In this document: positions 1 through 8,853 of the stretch, piece by piece
How positions within the stretch are numbered: the first letter of the stretch is position 1
Layout: each line of letters begins with the position of its first letter
NCBI RefSeq assembly: GCF_006494655.1
Contig: NZ_VHIM01000002.1
Span: 186,001-250,000, forward strand
Length of the DNA: 64,000 bases
Direction: 5' to 3'
Source of the DNA: Arthrobacter agilis
Lineage (GTDB): Bacteria; Actinomycetota; Actinomycetes; Actinomycetales; Micrococcaceae
Translations under genes and position numbers: made by a program
Notes under the pieces: model-generated
Database searches by the model: none
What the model saw: only the letters and a program-made list of their open reading frames with translations
What the model was told of the DNA's origin: nothing

Positions 1-233
1 TGCCGCGGCCGGAGCAGCCAGGCCTTGACGGGTTGCCCGTCGAAGCCTGCGAAGGTCACATCCTCGGTGACGAGCTGCGAGTAGCCGGCGTCGATCTCCT
101 CGAACACGGGAGCGAGCGCGTGGGCGCGCTGCTCGGCGAGCGTGCGGTCCCAGAAGGCGTCGTAGTCCGCAGGCTCGTCGCGTTCCGGCCGATAGCCCTG
201 CAGTTTCGGAAGAGGAAGGTCGAAGTGAGGCAT
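1..233 (-). CDS. Acetyl-xylan esterase / cephalosporin-C deacetylase (AXE1 family), 3' truncated
   Basis: The first 77 residues are visible and the gene runs off the left edge. The N-terminus (MPHFDLPLPKLQGYRP, then EPADYDAFWDRTLAE) is typical of AXE1-family alpha/beta-hydrolases, which remove acetyl groups from xylo-oligosaccharides or cephalosporin C. The catalytic Ser/Asp/His lie beyond the window. I chose the ATG at 233 because AAAGGA ends 8 nt before it; the in-frame ATG at 242 is too close to that ribosome site. The gene is divergent from the sugar-uptake operon at 397 and may share its regulation, so a role in deacetylating plant oligosaccharides is a reasonable inference. Confidence 0.75.
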   Translation of the reverse strand, partial: MPHFDLPLPKLQGYRPERDEPADYDAFWDRTLAEQRAHALAPVFEEIDAGYSQLVTEDVTFAGFDGQPVKAWLLRPR

Positions 234-301
234 GGGATGCATCCTTTCATGCTGATCATGCGCGAAGATAGGTGGCGGCTGCGCAGGATCCGGGCGTGCT
301 G

Positions 302-330
302 TTGACCATTGATACGATTCAACTTACTCT
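302..330 (+). promoter_or_regulatory. Sigma-70-type promoter of sugar operon 1
   Basis: TTGACC (302-307), a 17-nt spacer and TACTCT (325-330). The -10 directly abuts the operator at 331. The same -35/-10 layout is found at the second galactosidase operon (16286-16314). Confidence 0.65.
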
Positions 331-350
331 GTGGGATAACGCTTTCCCAC
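331..350. promoter_or_regulatory. LacI-family operator
   Basis: GTGGGATAACGCTTTCCCAC has inverted arms GTGGGA/TCCCAC around a central CG, with 8 of 10 half-site positions symmetric. This is the usual form of LacI/GalR operators. It starts directly after the -10, so a bound repressor would block initiation. Confidence 0.65.
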
Positions 351-396
351 GGGCGTTCCACGATGGCTGACAATGAAGTTTCCCAGGAGGACAAAG

Positions 397-1689
397 ATGT
401 TCCGCACACTCTCACGGCGCACCCTGACGGGGGTCGCGGCCCTGGCCGCCACCGGATTGGTCCTGACCGGTTGCGGTGGCGGCGGGAATGAGCCGGCCGC
501 CCTCGACACCGAAGAGCAGATCACCCTCAACTACACGTTCTGGGGCAACGACGATCGTGCATCCCGCTATGACGAGGCGATCGCCGCGTTCGAGGAGCAG
601 TACCCCAACATCACGATCAACGACACCTTCACCGACTACCCCTCCTACTGGGAGAAGCGGCAGACCGAGGCTGCAGGCGGGGGACTGCCGGATGTCATGC
701 AGTTCGACTACACCTACCTCCGCCAGTACGGGGACAACGGACTGCTCCTGAACCTCGAGGACTACTTCGGCGGCGCCATCACCACGGAGGCGATCGACGA
801 GAACCTCCTGGCCACCGGCAAGCTGGAGGACGGCACCTTCGCCATTCCCACCGGCTACAGCGCCTGGTCGGTGTTCCAGAACCCGGGTCTGCTCGCGGAG
901 GTCGGAGTGGAACCCTACGAGGGTGGCACGAGCTGGGAGGACTACAACTCCTACATGGCCTCCGTCACGGAGGCCGGCGACGGCACGGTCTACGGCGGCT
1001 CGGACACCACCCAGCGGATCCAGGATCTCGAGCTGAAGCTGCGCCAGGAGGGCCGCGAGCTCTTCACGGACGAGGGCGAGCTCAACTTCACGCAGGAAGA
1101 ACTGGCGGAGCACTGGAAGTCCGGCCAGGAGAACCGCGAGGACGTGACCGTACCCCAGAGCAAGCTCGAGGAGATCAACCCGGTATCCGGCTTCGGCGGA
1201 AACCTGACCACCAGCGAGATGAGCTGGAGCAACTTCCTCGGCGGGTACCTCGGTGATTCGGGTGCCGAGGAGCTGACCATCGTCGCTCCTCCGACCAGCA
1301 ACCCGGACGAGAAGGATCTGTACCGCAAGGTCGGCCTCATGCAGGCCGCGTCGGCGTCCACGGAGCACCCGGAAGCCGCTGCGACCTTCATCGACTTCCT
1401 CATCAACAGCCCGGAGGTCGGCGAGATCTTCGGCGCCACGCTCGGCATCCCCGCCTCCGAGACACAGCTCGAGGGCGCGAATCTCGAAGGACCCGACAAG
1501 GCCGTCAAGGACTACCTCGACTCCATCGAGGATCGTATCGGTGAATCCCCGGCAGCACCGGTGAACGGCTTCGGGGCCATCGAGCAGACCTTCTGGGACC
1601 TGGGCAAGTCGATCGGCCTGGGCGCCGTCACGCCGGAGGACGCCGCCAAGCAGTTCTTCGACGAAGCAGCCGTCACGCTCGGAAACTAG
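397..1689 (+). CDS. ABC transporter sugar-binding lipoprotein (family 1 solute-binding protein)
   Basis: A 430-residue exported lipoprotein that captures a sugar outside the membrane and delivers it to the two permeases encoded next. The N-terminus has arginines, a hydrophobic stretch and the lipobox L-T-G-C with the lipidated Cys at residue 26. The mature region has the family-1 pattern of MalE-like proteins (ITLNYTFWGNDDRASRYDEA near the start). The ATG at 397 is preceded by AGGAGG with a 6-nt gap; an upstream in-frame ATG at 373 has no such site. It is the first gene of the operon reaching the beta-galactosidase at 4339, so a galactoside is the likely ligand, but specificity cannot be read from sequence. 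Confidence 0.9.
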   Translation: MFRTLSRRTLTGVAALAATGLVLTGCGGGGNEPAALDTEEQITLNYTFWGNDDRASRYDEAIAAFEEQYPNITINDTFTDYPSYWEKRQTEAAGGGLPDVMQFDYTYLRQYGDNGLLLNLEDYFGGAITTEAIDENLLATGKLEDGTFAIPTGYSAWSVFQNPGLLAEVGVEPYEGGTSWEDYNSYMASVTEAGDGTVYGGSDTTQRIQDLELKLRQEGRELFTDEGELNFTQEELAEHWKSGQENREDVTVPQSKLEEINPVSGFGGNLTTSEMSWSNFLGGYLGDSGAEELTIVAPPTSNPDEKDLYRKVGLMQAASASTEHPEAAATFIDFLINSPEVGEIFGATLGIPASETQLEGANLEGPDKAVKDYLDSIEDRIGESPAAPVNGFGAIEQTFWDLGKSIGLGAVTPEDAAKQFFDEAAVTLGN

Positions 1690-1709
1690 CAGTTCAAGGG
1701 AGTCAGCCC

Positions 1710-2693
1710 GTGACCACGGATTCGGCGCACGCGCCAACAACACATCGCACCGCCGCTTCCGGTACCCGTCCGGCGGACCTCCGCCGGACGGGCACGCCCC
1801 GGCGGCGCCGTCCGCGCCGGGACTCGGTCGCGGGCTACGTCTTCCTCTCGCCCTGGCTGCTCGGCTTCGTCGGGCTCACCCTCGGTCCCATGCTGGCCTC
1901 CCTGTATCTGGCCTTCACGGACTACAACCTCTTCACCGCCCCGGAGTGGACGGGCCTGGACAACCTCACCCGGATGGCCAATGACGACCGCTTCTGGGGC
2001 TCGGTGAAGATCACCCTGATCTATGTGCTCGTGGGCACGCCGATCAAGCTCGCAGCCGCGCTCGCGGTGGCCATGCTGCTGAACTACAAGGCCCGCGGGA
2101 CGGCGTTCTTCCGGTCCGCCTTCTACGCACCGAGCCTCATCGGGGCCAGCGTCAGCATCGCGATCGTGTGGCGCGCCATGTTCTCCACCGACGGACCCGT
2201 GGACGGAACGCTGAGCCTCTTCGGCATCACCATGGGTGGCTGGATCGGGAATCCGTCCCTGATCATGCCGATGATGATCCTCCTTGCCGTCTGGCAGTTC
2301 GGGGCCCCCATGGTCATCTTCCTCGCAGGCCTCAAGGGCGTCCCCGCCGAACTCTACGAGGCGGCTTCCGTGGACGGCGCCAAGGCCTGGCGCAAGTTCA
2401 TCAGTGTCACCATCCCGATGCTCTCCCCGGTCATCTTCTTCAACCTGTTGCTCGAGATGATCAACGCCTTCCAGATCTTCGCGTCGGCCTACATCATCGG
2501 GTCGGGGACGGGCGGGCCCGGCGGTGCCACCAACTTCTACACGGTGTACCTCTACACCCGGGCGTTCACCAACAACCAGATGGGCTACGCCTCGGCCATG
2601 GCCTGGGTCCTGCTGCTCGCCGTCGGAGTCCTGGCCTTCATCCTCTTCCGCACCTCCAAGAACTGGGTCCACTACGCAGGAGACTCCAAGTGA
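1710..2693 (+). CDS. Sugar ABC transporter permease (MalF type)
   Basis: A 327-residue inner-membrane permease with about six transmembrane segments, after a basic, proline/arginine-rich N-terminal tail of about 35 residues. The cytoplasmic EAA loop that contacts the ATPase is visible as EAASVDGAKAWRKF with the downstream IPMLSP. The start is GTG at 1710 with AAGGGAG 7 nt upstream. It follows the binding protein by 20 nt and overlaps the next permease by 4 nt, so the pair is translated together. No ATPase gene is in the operon; a shared multitask ATPase encoded elsewhere is expected for this family. Confidence 0.9.
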   Translation: MTTDSAHAPTTHRTAASGTRPADLRRTGTPRRRRPRRDSVAGYVFLSPWLLGFVGLTLGPMLASLYLAFTDYNLFTAPEWTGLDNLTRMANDDRFWGSVKITLIYVLVGTPIKLAAALAVAMLLNYKARGTAFFRSAFYAPSLIGASVSIAIVWRAMFSTDGPVDGTLSLFGITMGGWIGNPSLIMPMMILLAVWQFGAPMVIFLAGLKGVPAELYEAASVDGAKAWRKFISVTIPMLSPVIFFNLLLEMINAFQIFASAYIIGSGTGGPGGATNFYTVYLYTRAFTNNQMGYASAMAWVLLLAVGVLAFILFRTSKNWVHYAGDSK

Positions 2694-3610
2694 CCACTAT
2701 CGAATCGAACCCTGCCGTACCGGTGCCGGTGGACCCGGAGAACCGCAGGCAGTCCGGCCCGCGCCGGCGGCCCATGCGCCGCCACATCCCGACTGCCCTC
2801 TGGATCGTGGGGATCCTCGCCCTGACGGCGGTCGTGCTCTATCCGCTCCTGTGGATGGTCTCGGCGTCGCTCAAGCCGAACTCGGAGTTCGGCAGCAACC
2901 AGGGGTTCTTCCCGGAGAATCCCACCTTCGACAACTTCGTGAAGGTCATGCAGGGCATCGCAGGCATTCCCACGTGGAAATTCTTCCTCAACTCGCTCAT
3001 CCTCGGCGTCGGGGCCGTGATCGGCACCGTCATCTCCTCGTCGATGGCCGCCTACGCCTTCTCGCGGATCAACTTCCGGGGCAGCAAGATCCTGTTCGCG
3101 GCGATGATCGGGACACTGCTCCTCCCGTTCCACGTGCTGATCATCCCGCAGTACATCATCTTCCGGAACCTGGGCCTGATCGACACCTTCTGGCCGCTGC
3201 TCGCCGGGAAGTTCCTGGCCACCGAGGCGTTCTTCGTCTTCCTGATGGTGCAGTTCATCCGCAACCTGCCCCGTGAACTCGATGAGGCCGCGCGCATCGA
3301 CGGCTGCGGCCACGGGCGGATCTTCCTGTCCATCACGCTGCCGCTGATCAAGCCCGCCCTCATCACCTCGTCGATCTTCGCGTTCATCTGGAGCTGGAAC
3401 GACTTCCTCGGACCGCTCCTCTACCTGAACTCGCCGGACAAGTACCCGTTGCCCCTGGCCCTGCGCATCTTCAACGACCAGACGAGCACCTCGGACTACG
3501 GCGCCACGATCGCCATCTCCGTGCTGGCCCTGCTGCCCGTGATGCTGTTCTTCATCATCTTCCAGCGGTTCCTCGTCGACGGAGTCGCCACGCAGGGCCT
3601 CAAGGGATGA
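2690..3610 (+). CDS. Sugar ABC transporter permease (MalG type)
   Basis: A 306-residue permease that pairs with the preceding one in the membrane. It has about six hydrophobic segments and the EAA loop DEAARIDGCGHGRIF followed by LPLIKP. The GTG at 2690 overlaps the upstream stop (GTGA) and AGGAGA lies 6 nt before it. The N-terminus is a proline/arginine-rich cytoplasmic tail. It is coupled in turn to the YesL-like gene by an ATGA overlap. Confidence 0.9.
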   Translation: MTTIESNPAVPVPVDPENRRQSGPRRRPMRRHIPTALWIVGILALTAVVLYPLLWMVSASLKPNSEFGSNQGFFPENPTFDNFVKVMQGIAGIPTWKFFLNSLILGVGAVIGTVISSSMAAYAFSRINFRGSKILFAAMIGTLLLPFHVLIIPQYIIFRNLGLIDTFWPLLAGKFLATEAFFVFLMVQFIRNLPRELDEAARIDGCGHGRIFLSITLPLIKPALITSSIFAFIWSWNDFLGPLLYLNSPDKYPLPLALRIFNDQTSTSDYGATIAISVLALLPVMLFFIIFQRFLVDGVATQGLKG

Positions 3611-4251
3611 CACCGAGCCGGCGCGACGCAGCGGCCGAGCGTGGACGCCTTGCGGCCGTCCGTGACGGCAGCGCCGTGCGCTGGCCGGGGGCGACGGCGA
3701 AGTTCGCCCTGTTCGGCGAGGTGCTCTGGGTAGGCGTCCTGTGCTGCGTCGCGGCCCTCGGGGTCATCACCATCCCGGCATCCCTCGCCGCCGGGTCGGC
3801 GCACCTGCACCGCTTCCTCCGCGCCGAGGACTCCACGGTGAGACAGTTCGTGAGCGACTTCGGCGCGGCGCTGAGGCGTGGCTGGCCCGCCGGGATCGGC
3901 GTCGTCGTCGCGGCGTCCCTCCTGCTCCTCGACATCGTCGTCGCCACCTCGGGGCTCCTGCCCGGCGGGCAGCTCGTCCTCGGGGCCGGGGTCCTCCTGC
4001 TGGTCGGACTGCTGTGCGGGCTCGCCGGCACCACCGCCCGCTGGCACACGACGCGGTCGTGGCAGGCCGCGGCGCTCCTCTGGGTCAGGGACGCACGCGA
4101 CGACCCGGCCGGCATTCTCTGGCTCGCCGCCGCCGTCGTCCTCACCGCGGTGGTCGCATGGCAACTGCCGCCCCTGATCATCCCGGGTGTGGGCTGCCTG
4201 GTCTTCGCCGCCCTTGCGACGTCGGTGCGCGAGCGTCGGCGCCGTACCTGA
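3607..4251 (+). CDS. YesL-like membrane protein (DUF624)
   Basis: A 214-residue protein with about five hydrophobic segments. The N-terminal half (FALFGEVLWVGVLCCVAALG, then the TIPAS region) resembles the YesL/DUF624 family, small membrane proteins that often accompany family-1 sugar ABC transporters. Their biochemical role is not established. The ATG overlaps the preceding stop, so it is translated with the permeases. Placement between transporter and galactosidase suggests an accessory role in uptake; this is inference. Confidence 0.75.
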   Translation: MTPSRRDAAAERGRLAAVRDGSAVRWPGATAKFALFGEVLWVGVLCCVAALGVITIPASLAAGSAHLHRFLRAEDSTVRQFVSDFGAALRRGWPAGIGVVVAASLLLLDIVVATSGLLPGGQLVLGAGVLLLVGLLCGLAGTTARWHTTRSWQAAALLWVRDARDDPAGILWLAAAVVLTAVVAWQLPPLIIPGVGCLVFAALATSVRERRRRT

Positions 4252-4338
4252 CGGCGCCGACCCGCACCCCGACCGCGCACAGGTCGCGGACCGTCACCAG
4301 CCCCAACCCCGCATCCCCGCCCGATCCCAGGAGACCAC

Positions 4339-6315
4339 GTGCACTACGGCGCCGACTACAACCCCGAACAGTGGCCCGAGGAGGTGTGGCCGGAGGACGT
4401 CGCCCGTATGCAGGAAGCCGGTGTCACGATGGTGAGCCTGGGCATCTTCTCCTGGGCACGCATCCAGCCCTCCGAGCACGAGTTCGACTTCGCATGGCTA
4501 GACCGCATCATCGGGATGCTGCACGAGGGCGGTATCGCCGTCGACCTTGCGACAGCCACCGCCTCACCACCGCCCTGGGCCACCGTCGCCTACCCGGAGA
4601 TGCTCGCGGCCGACGAGAACGGCACGCCCTACTGGCACGGGAGCCGGCAGCACTACGCTCCGTCCTCGCCCGCCTACCGCGGACTCGCGGCTGCGCTCGT
4701 CACGAAGATCGCCGAACGCTACGCCGCGCACCCCGCCGTCGTCCTCTGGCACGTGAACAACGAGTACGGCTGCCACCTGAACATCGACTATTCGGACGCT
4801 GCGCGCGATGCGTTCCGCCGATGGCTCCAGCGACGGTATGACACGATCGATGCCGTGAACGAAGCCTGGGGCACCATGTTCTGGTCCCAGCGCTACAGCT
4901 CCTTCGCCGAAGTCTTCCCGCCGCGCCGCGCGCCCTACAGCCACAATCCAGGCCAGTTGCTCGACTACCGCCGATTCACCTCGGACATGCTGCTCGAGTG
5001 CTACCGCATGGAACGGGACATCATCCGGGCCGCGGGAGCAGGGCAACCCATCACCACCAACTTCATGGGAGCCTTCAAACCCGTGAACTACGCACAGTGG
5101 GCCGGCGAGCTCGATGTGATCAGCGATGACCTCTATCCGGACCCCAATGATCCCGAGAGCTTCCGTGAGGGTGCCTTCCACGGCGACCTCATGCGGTCAC
5201 TGAAGCCCGGTACGCCCTGGCTCCTCATGGAGCAGGCCTCCAACGCGGTCAACTGGCGGCCCACGAACGCCCCGAAGGCGCCGGGCCAGCTCGCCGCGCA
5301 GAGCGTGCAGGCGGTGGCCCGCGGAGCGGACGGCATCCTCTTCTTCCAGTGGCGGCAGTCCCGGGCAGGTTCGGAGAAGTTCCACTCGGGCATGCTTCCG
5401 CACGCCGGAACCGCGACGCGCACCTGGCAGGAGGTCGTGGCGCTGGGTCGCGAGCTCGATGCCCTCCCCGACCTCCCCGCGGACAACGGTTCGGCGCGCG
5501 TGGCCATCCTCCTCGACTGGGAGAACTGGTGGGCGATCGAGAACCCCGACCACCCCGTGCCGCTGGACTACCTCTCACTCGTGAGGGGCTGGTACGACGC
5601 CGCCCACCGCCTCCACGTGCAGGTCGACCTCCTGCCACCGACGGCGGACCTGGCGCCGTACGACGTCGTCCTCGCGCCCCACCTCTACCTCCTGACGGCG
5701 CAGGCCGCCGCCACCCTGCGGAGCTTCGTCGAGGCAGGCGGGCATCTGCTGGTGACAGCCTTCACCGATGTGGTCGACGAGCACGACAGGTTCCGCCCCG
5801 GTGGCTTCGGGACGCAGCTGCGCGATCTGCTGGGAGTGGTGATCGAGGATTTCGGCGCGCTGGTCCCGACGGAGTCGACGGCTCCGGGCCAGCAGTACGC
5901 GCAGGTGGCGGGGGAGGGGATCGCCTTCGCCGGGTCCCTCCTGGCGGAGGAGGTCCATGCCGTGGACGCGCAGGTCCTCGCCCGGTTCGAGGGCGGTCGC
6001 GGGGACGGGCGGCCCGCCTTCACGACCGCAGCCCGTGGAGCCGGTCGTGCCTACTACCTCGCCACCGTGCCCGACCAGGACGGCGCGGAGCAGCTGCTGC
6101 GGCAGGTGCTCGCCGGAGCCGGGGTGGATCCCGTGCTGTCAGGCCTGCCACCCATGGTGGAGGCGATCCGCCGGGGCCGGCTGCTGACCGTCATCAACCA
6201 CGGCGCGGACGAGGCCGGTGTCGTCGTGCGCGGCAGGGACGCGCTCGGCGGTGGTGAGGTGGACGGCGTGACGCTGCAGCCCTTCGGCTACGCGCTCGTG
6301 CTGACGGACCATTGA
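4339..6315 (+). CDS. Beta-galactosidase, glycoside hydrolase family 42
   Basis: A 658-residue cytoplasmic GH42 enzyme that hydrolyses terminal beta-galactosides. The N-terminal barrel starts with HYGADYNPEQW. The acid/base Glu is about residue 142 in WHVNNEYG and the nucleophile Glu about 298 in LLMEQASNAVNW. A trimerisation-like middle region and a small beta C-terminal domain follow, at normal length for GH42. The start is GTG at 4339 with CAGGAGA upstream. There is no signal peptide, so it acts on imported oligosaccharides. It closes operon 1 after an 87-nt gap. Its paralogue at 14098-16161 ends the mirror-image operon. Confidence 0.93.
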   Translation: MHYGADYNPEQWPEEVWPEDVARMQEAGVTMVSLGIFSWARIQPSEHEFDFAWLDRIIGMLHEGGIAVDLATATASPPPWATVAYPEMLAADENGTPYWHGSRQHYAPSSPAYRGLAAALVTKIAERYAAHPAVVLWHVNNEYGCHLNIDYSDAARDAFRRWLQRRYDTIDAVNEAWGTMFWSQRYSSFAEVFPPRRAPYSHNPGQLLDYRRFTSDMLLECYRMERDIIRAAGAGQPITTNFMGAFKPVNYAQWAGELDVISDDLYPDPNDPESFREGAFHGDLMRSLKPGTPWLLMEQASNAVNWRPTNAPKAPGQLAAQSVQAVARGADGILFFQWRQSRAGSEKFHSGMLPHAGTATRTWQEVVALGRELDALPDLPADNGSARVAILLDWENWWAIENPDHPVPLDYLSLVRGWYDAAHRLHVQVDLLPPTADLAPYDVVLAPHLYLLTAQAAATLRSFVEAGGHLLVTAFTDVVDEHDRFRPGGFGTQLRDLLGVVIEDFGALVPTESTAPGQQYAQVAGEGIAFAGSLLAEEVHAVDAQVLARFEGGRGDGRPAFTTAARGAGRAYYLATVPDQDGAEQLLRQVLAGAGVDPVLSGLPPMVEAIRRGRLLTVINHGADEAGVVVRGRDALGGGEVDGVTLQPFGYALVLTDH

Positions 6316-6321
6316 GAGCCC

Positions 6322-6351
6322 GCGTCCGGACCACAGGTCGACGGCGGACGC
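6322..6351 (+). terminator. Weak hairpin after sugar operon 1
   Basis: Arms GCGTCCG (6322-6328) and CGGACGC (6345-6351) with a 16-nt loop directly follow the galactosidase stop. There is no T-run, so termination is only possible. Confidence 0.3.
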
Positions 6352-6401
6352 AACGCCTGCCGGGCTACTCTCCTGAACAGCGGAAGAGGCGTCCTCCGAC
6401 C

Positions 6402-6407
6402 TACGCT
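6402..6407 (+). promoter_or_regulatory. -10 hexamer TACGCT, leaderless start of the 6414 gene
   Basis: TACGCT ends 6 nt before the ATG at 6414. The only purine-rich stretch (GAGG) is 1 nt from the ATG, too close for a ribosome site. Confidence 0.4.
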
Positions 6408-6413
6408 CGAGGT

Positions 6414-6659
6414 ATGGACAAGCCGAGCCAAGACCACCACCTGACGGACCTGGGCAGTACCGACGGGATCGATCCGACGGATGTCGGGCAGATCCAGGAC
6501 GGTCCGCTGACGGCGGCCGACGAGGTCGATCTCATCGCCAACCAGGCCGTGCCCGACGCCGACCCCTCGCCGACGACGCTGGCGGGCAATCTCGGCCTCG
6601 AGGACGCTCCCGCGGACAATCCGACGACCGACGACCGCTTCGGCGGCGCGGCGGGCTGA
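6414..6659 (+). CDS. Small acidic protein of unknown function
   Basis: An 81-residue, strongly acidic protein without membrane segments or cysteines. I do not recognise a family. It is rich in Asp, Thr, Pro and Ala and probably largely disordered. The ATG at 6414 fits a leaderless start. It is followed by two hairpins and by the convergent ligase gene. Codon usage resembles its neighbours, which supports a real gene. Confidence 0.6.
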   Translation: MDKPSQDHHLTDLGSTDGIDPTDVGQIQDGPLTAADEVDLIANQAVPDADPSPTTLAGNLGLEDAPADNPTTDDRFGGAAG

Positions 6660-6683
6660 CCCGGACGGAATGCCCTCGATCGT

Positions 6684-6723
6684 CCCGCTTTGCGGGGGCC
6701 GGCCTTCGTCGTCCCGCTGCGGG
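6684..6723. terminator. Two tandem GC hairpins between convergent genes
   Basis: CCCGC-TTT-GCGGG (6684-6696) and CCCGC-T-GCGGG (6713-6723) sit in an imperfect direct repeat of about 25 bp in the gap between the convergent genes ending at 6659 and 6731. There is no T-run; a role in transcript ends is inferred from position. Confidence 0.4.
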
Positions 6724-6730
6724 CCCGGCC

Positions 6731-7870
6731 TCAGGCGCGCAACTGCTCCACCATGTCGAGCACCACGGCGCGCAGATCGCCGTCGTTCTCCTGGGCTATG
6801 CGTCGCTGCCGCTGGTATCCCGCTCCGCGCTGCAGGATGCCCTCGACGTCCGCGAGCTCGGCGGAGCACCCCAGGGTCGCCGCGACGGGTTCGAGCCGGT
6901 TCAGGACCTCGACGAGGTGATCGGTGACCAGCTGCTCGTTGCCGGCCGCATCGAGGATGATGATGGCGTCCAGGCCGTACCGTGCAGCCCGCCACTTGTT
7001 CTCCTGGATGTGCCACGGCTGCATGGTGGGAATGGCTCCGCCGGCATCCAGCGTCGTCGAGAACTCGTGCACCAGGCACTGGGTCAGGGCCGCAACCGCT
7101 CCGACGTCCCGCAGCGTGGACAGGCCGTCGCACACGCGCATCTCCACGGTGCCGAGGTTCCCGACGGGGCGGATGTCCCAGCGGATCTCGCTGACGGAAT
7201 CGATGACTCCCGTGGTCGACATGTCCTGGACGTAGGACTCGTAAGCGGCCCAGTCGTCGAAGTGGAACGGAAGGCCGGCGGTGGGCAGCTGCTGGAACAT
7301 CAGTGCCCGCTGCGATGCATACCCCGTGTCCTCGCCGCCCCAGTAGGGCGATGATGCCGACAGTGCCTGGAAATGCGGGAAGTAGTTCACGAGGCCGTCC
7401 ACCACCGGGAGGGCTTTGTCCCTCGAATCGAGGCCCACGTGCACGTGGACGCCGTAGATGACCATCTGCTGGCCCCACCACTGGGTGCGGTCGATCAGCT
7501 TGGCGTAGCGCTCGCGGTCGGTGACCTGCTGGGAGCGCGGAGCGCTGAAGGGGTGGGAGCCGGCGCAGAAGAGCTCGACGCCCATGGGATCGGTCACCTC
7601 GCGGACTGCGGCGAGCGAGCGCGCGAGGTCCTCCTTGGCTTCGGCGACCGTGGTGCAGACACCCGTCACGAGTTCGACGGTGTTCAGCAGGAGCTCCTGC
7701 TTGATGTGCGGGTGCTCGTCGTCCTCCTGGAGCTCGGGATGGTTCGCGCTGACCCCCCGCAGCACCTGGTTGGCCACCGAGACGAGCTCGCCGTTGTAAC
7801 GGTCGACAAGCGCCAGTTCCCACTCGACACCGAGGGTGGACTGTGCGGACTGCGCGAAATCGATTGTCAA
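6731..7870 (-). CDS. Carboxylate-amine ligase, YbdK type (glutamate-cysteine ligase family 2)
   Basis: A 379-residue cytoplasmic protein of the GCS2 family. It begins STLGVEWELALVD, carrying the N-terminal metal/ATP-binding Glu motif, and has the family patterns HPHIKQELL and CAGSHPFS. Members ligate glutamate to cysteine or another amine with ATP; YbdK has weak ligase activity and its true substrate is unclear. The start is TTG at 7870 with GGAG seven nt upstream. Actinobacteria normally make mycothiol rather than glutathione, so a substrate other than cysteine is likely. It is divergent from the shikimate-dehydrogenase-like gene. Confidence 0.8.
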   Translation of the reverse strand: MTIDFAQSAQSTLGVEWELALVDRYNGELVSVANQVLRGVSANHPELQEDDEHPHIKQELLLNTVELVTGVCTTVAEAKEDLARSLAAVREVTDPMGVELFCAGSHPFSAPRSQQVTDRERYAKLIDRTQWWGQQMVIYGVHVHVGLDSRDKALPVVDGLVNYFPHFQALSASSPYWGGEDTGYASQRALMFQQLPTAGLPFHFDDWAAYESYVQDMSTTGVIDSVSEIRWDIRPVGNLGTVEMRVCDGLSTLRDVGAVAALTQCLVHEFSTTLDAGGAIPTMQPWHIQENKWRAARYGLDAIIILDAAGNEQLVTDHLVEVLNRLEPVAATLGCSAELADVEGILQRGAGYQRQRRIAQENDGDLRAVVLDMVEQLRA

Positions 7871-8020
7871 GGAGACGCTCCTGGAACGGGACGGGACGGG
7901 GGGTGCTGATGCCTCGGCAATGCGCCGTCGTAGAGAGGACCGTGCTCAAGTGTAGTGAGGATGGCGGCCTGTGGAGGTCCGCGCAGCACACAGATGGCAT
8001 CGGTGCGGGAGAATGGCCGG

Positions 8021-8839
8021 GTGCCCATCCTGAACAAAGACATGACCCTCTGCATCTCCCTGGCTGCCCGCCCGAGCAACATCGGCACGCGCTTCCACAA
8101 CTACCTCTACGAGGAGCTGGGGCTGAACTACATCTACAAGGCCTTCACCACCAGCGATCTGCCCTCGGCGATCGCCGGACTGCGCGGACTGGGGATCCGG
8201 GGCTGCGCCGTGTCGATGCCTTTCAAGGAGGACGTCATCGCCCTCGTGGACCACCTCGACCCGTCGGCGCGGGCGATCGACTCGGTGAACACCATCGTGA
8301 ACGACGACGGCGTCCTCACCGCCTACAACACGGACTATCTCGCGATCGAGCGGCTGATCCGCGACCACTCCGTCCCCGCGACCCATTCGGTGCTGGTGCG
8401 GGGTTCGGGCGGGATGGCGAAGGCGGTCGTCGCGGCGCTCCGGGACTCGGGGTTCACCCGGGTGACCGTCGTCGCGCGCAACGAGCGGACCGGTCGAGCG
8501 CTCGCCGACCTGTACGGGTTCGCGTGGCAGCCCGAGGTGGGGGAGGCGACGGCGGATCTCCTGCTCAATGTGACGCCGTTGGGGATGACGGGTGCCGACG
8601 CGGACGCGGTCGCGTTCCCGCAGCACGCCGTCGACGCCGCGCGCGTGGTGTTCGACGTCGTCGCCTCGCCGTCGGAGACGCCGCTGATCCGGGCGGCACG
8701 CGCTGCAGGGACGCCGGTCATCACGGGCGCCGAGGTGGTGGCTCTGCAGGCGGAGGAGCAGTTCGTGCTCTACACGGGCATCAGGCCCACGCCGGAGCAG
8801 GTCCGGGCGGCCGGGGAGTTCTCGCGGCGGGAAGGCTGA
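8021..8839 (+). CDS. Shikimate 5-dehydrogenase-like protein
   Basis: A 272-residue AroE-family oxidoreductase. The substrate domain has SLAARPSNIG, then MPFKED (the catalytic Lys of the family) and NTDYLA (the catalytic Asp). The NAD(P)-binding half starts at VLVRGSGGMAKAV. Members reduce 3-dehydroshikimate or related quinate/shikimate-like substrates. It belongs to the divergent subgroup with MTLCISLAARPSN, not the canonical AroE, so it may have a side role. I chose GTG at 8021 (GGGAG 9 nt upstream) because family members start at the PILNKDMTL segment; an ATG at 7997 is possible. Confidence 0.8.
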   Translation: MPILNKDMTLCISLAARPSNIGTRFHNYLYEELGLNYIYKAFTTSDLPSAIAGLRGLGIRGCAVSMPFKEDVIALVDHLDPSARAIDSVNTIVNDDGVLTAYNTDYLAIERLIRDHSVPATHSVLVRGSGGMAKAVVAALRDSGFTRVTVVARNERTGRALADLYGFAWQPEVGEATADLLLNVTPLGMTGADADAVAFPQHAVDAARVVFDVVASPSETPLIRAARAAGTPVITGAEVVALQAEEQFVLYTGIRPTPEQVRAAGEFSRREG

Positions 8840-8853
8840 CGGGAACGGAGCGG

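Noticed and set aside
412-1743. Long minus-strand open frame opposite the binding-protein gene
   Set aside because: It is a high-GC shadow; the plus-strand frame has a lipobox, family motifs and a ribosome site, while the antisense product is Arg/Val/Glu-rich without a family.
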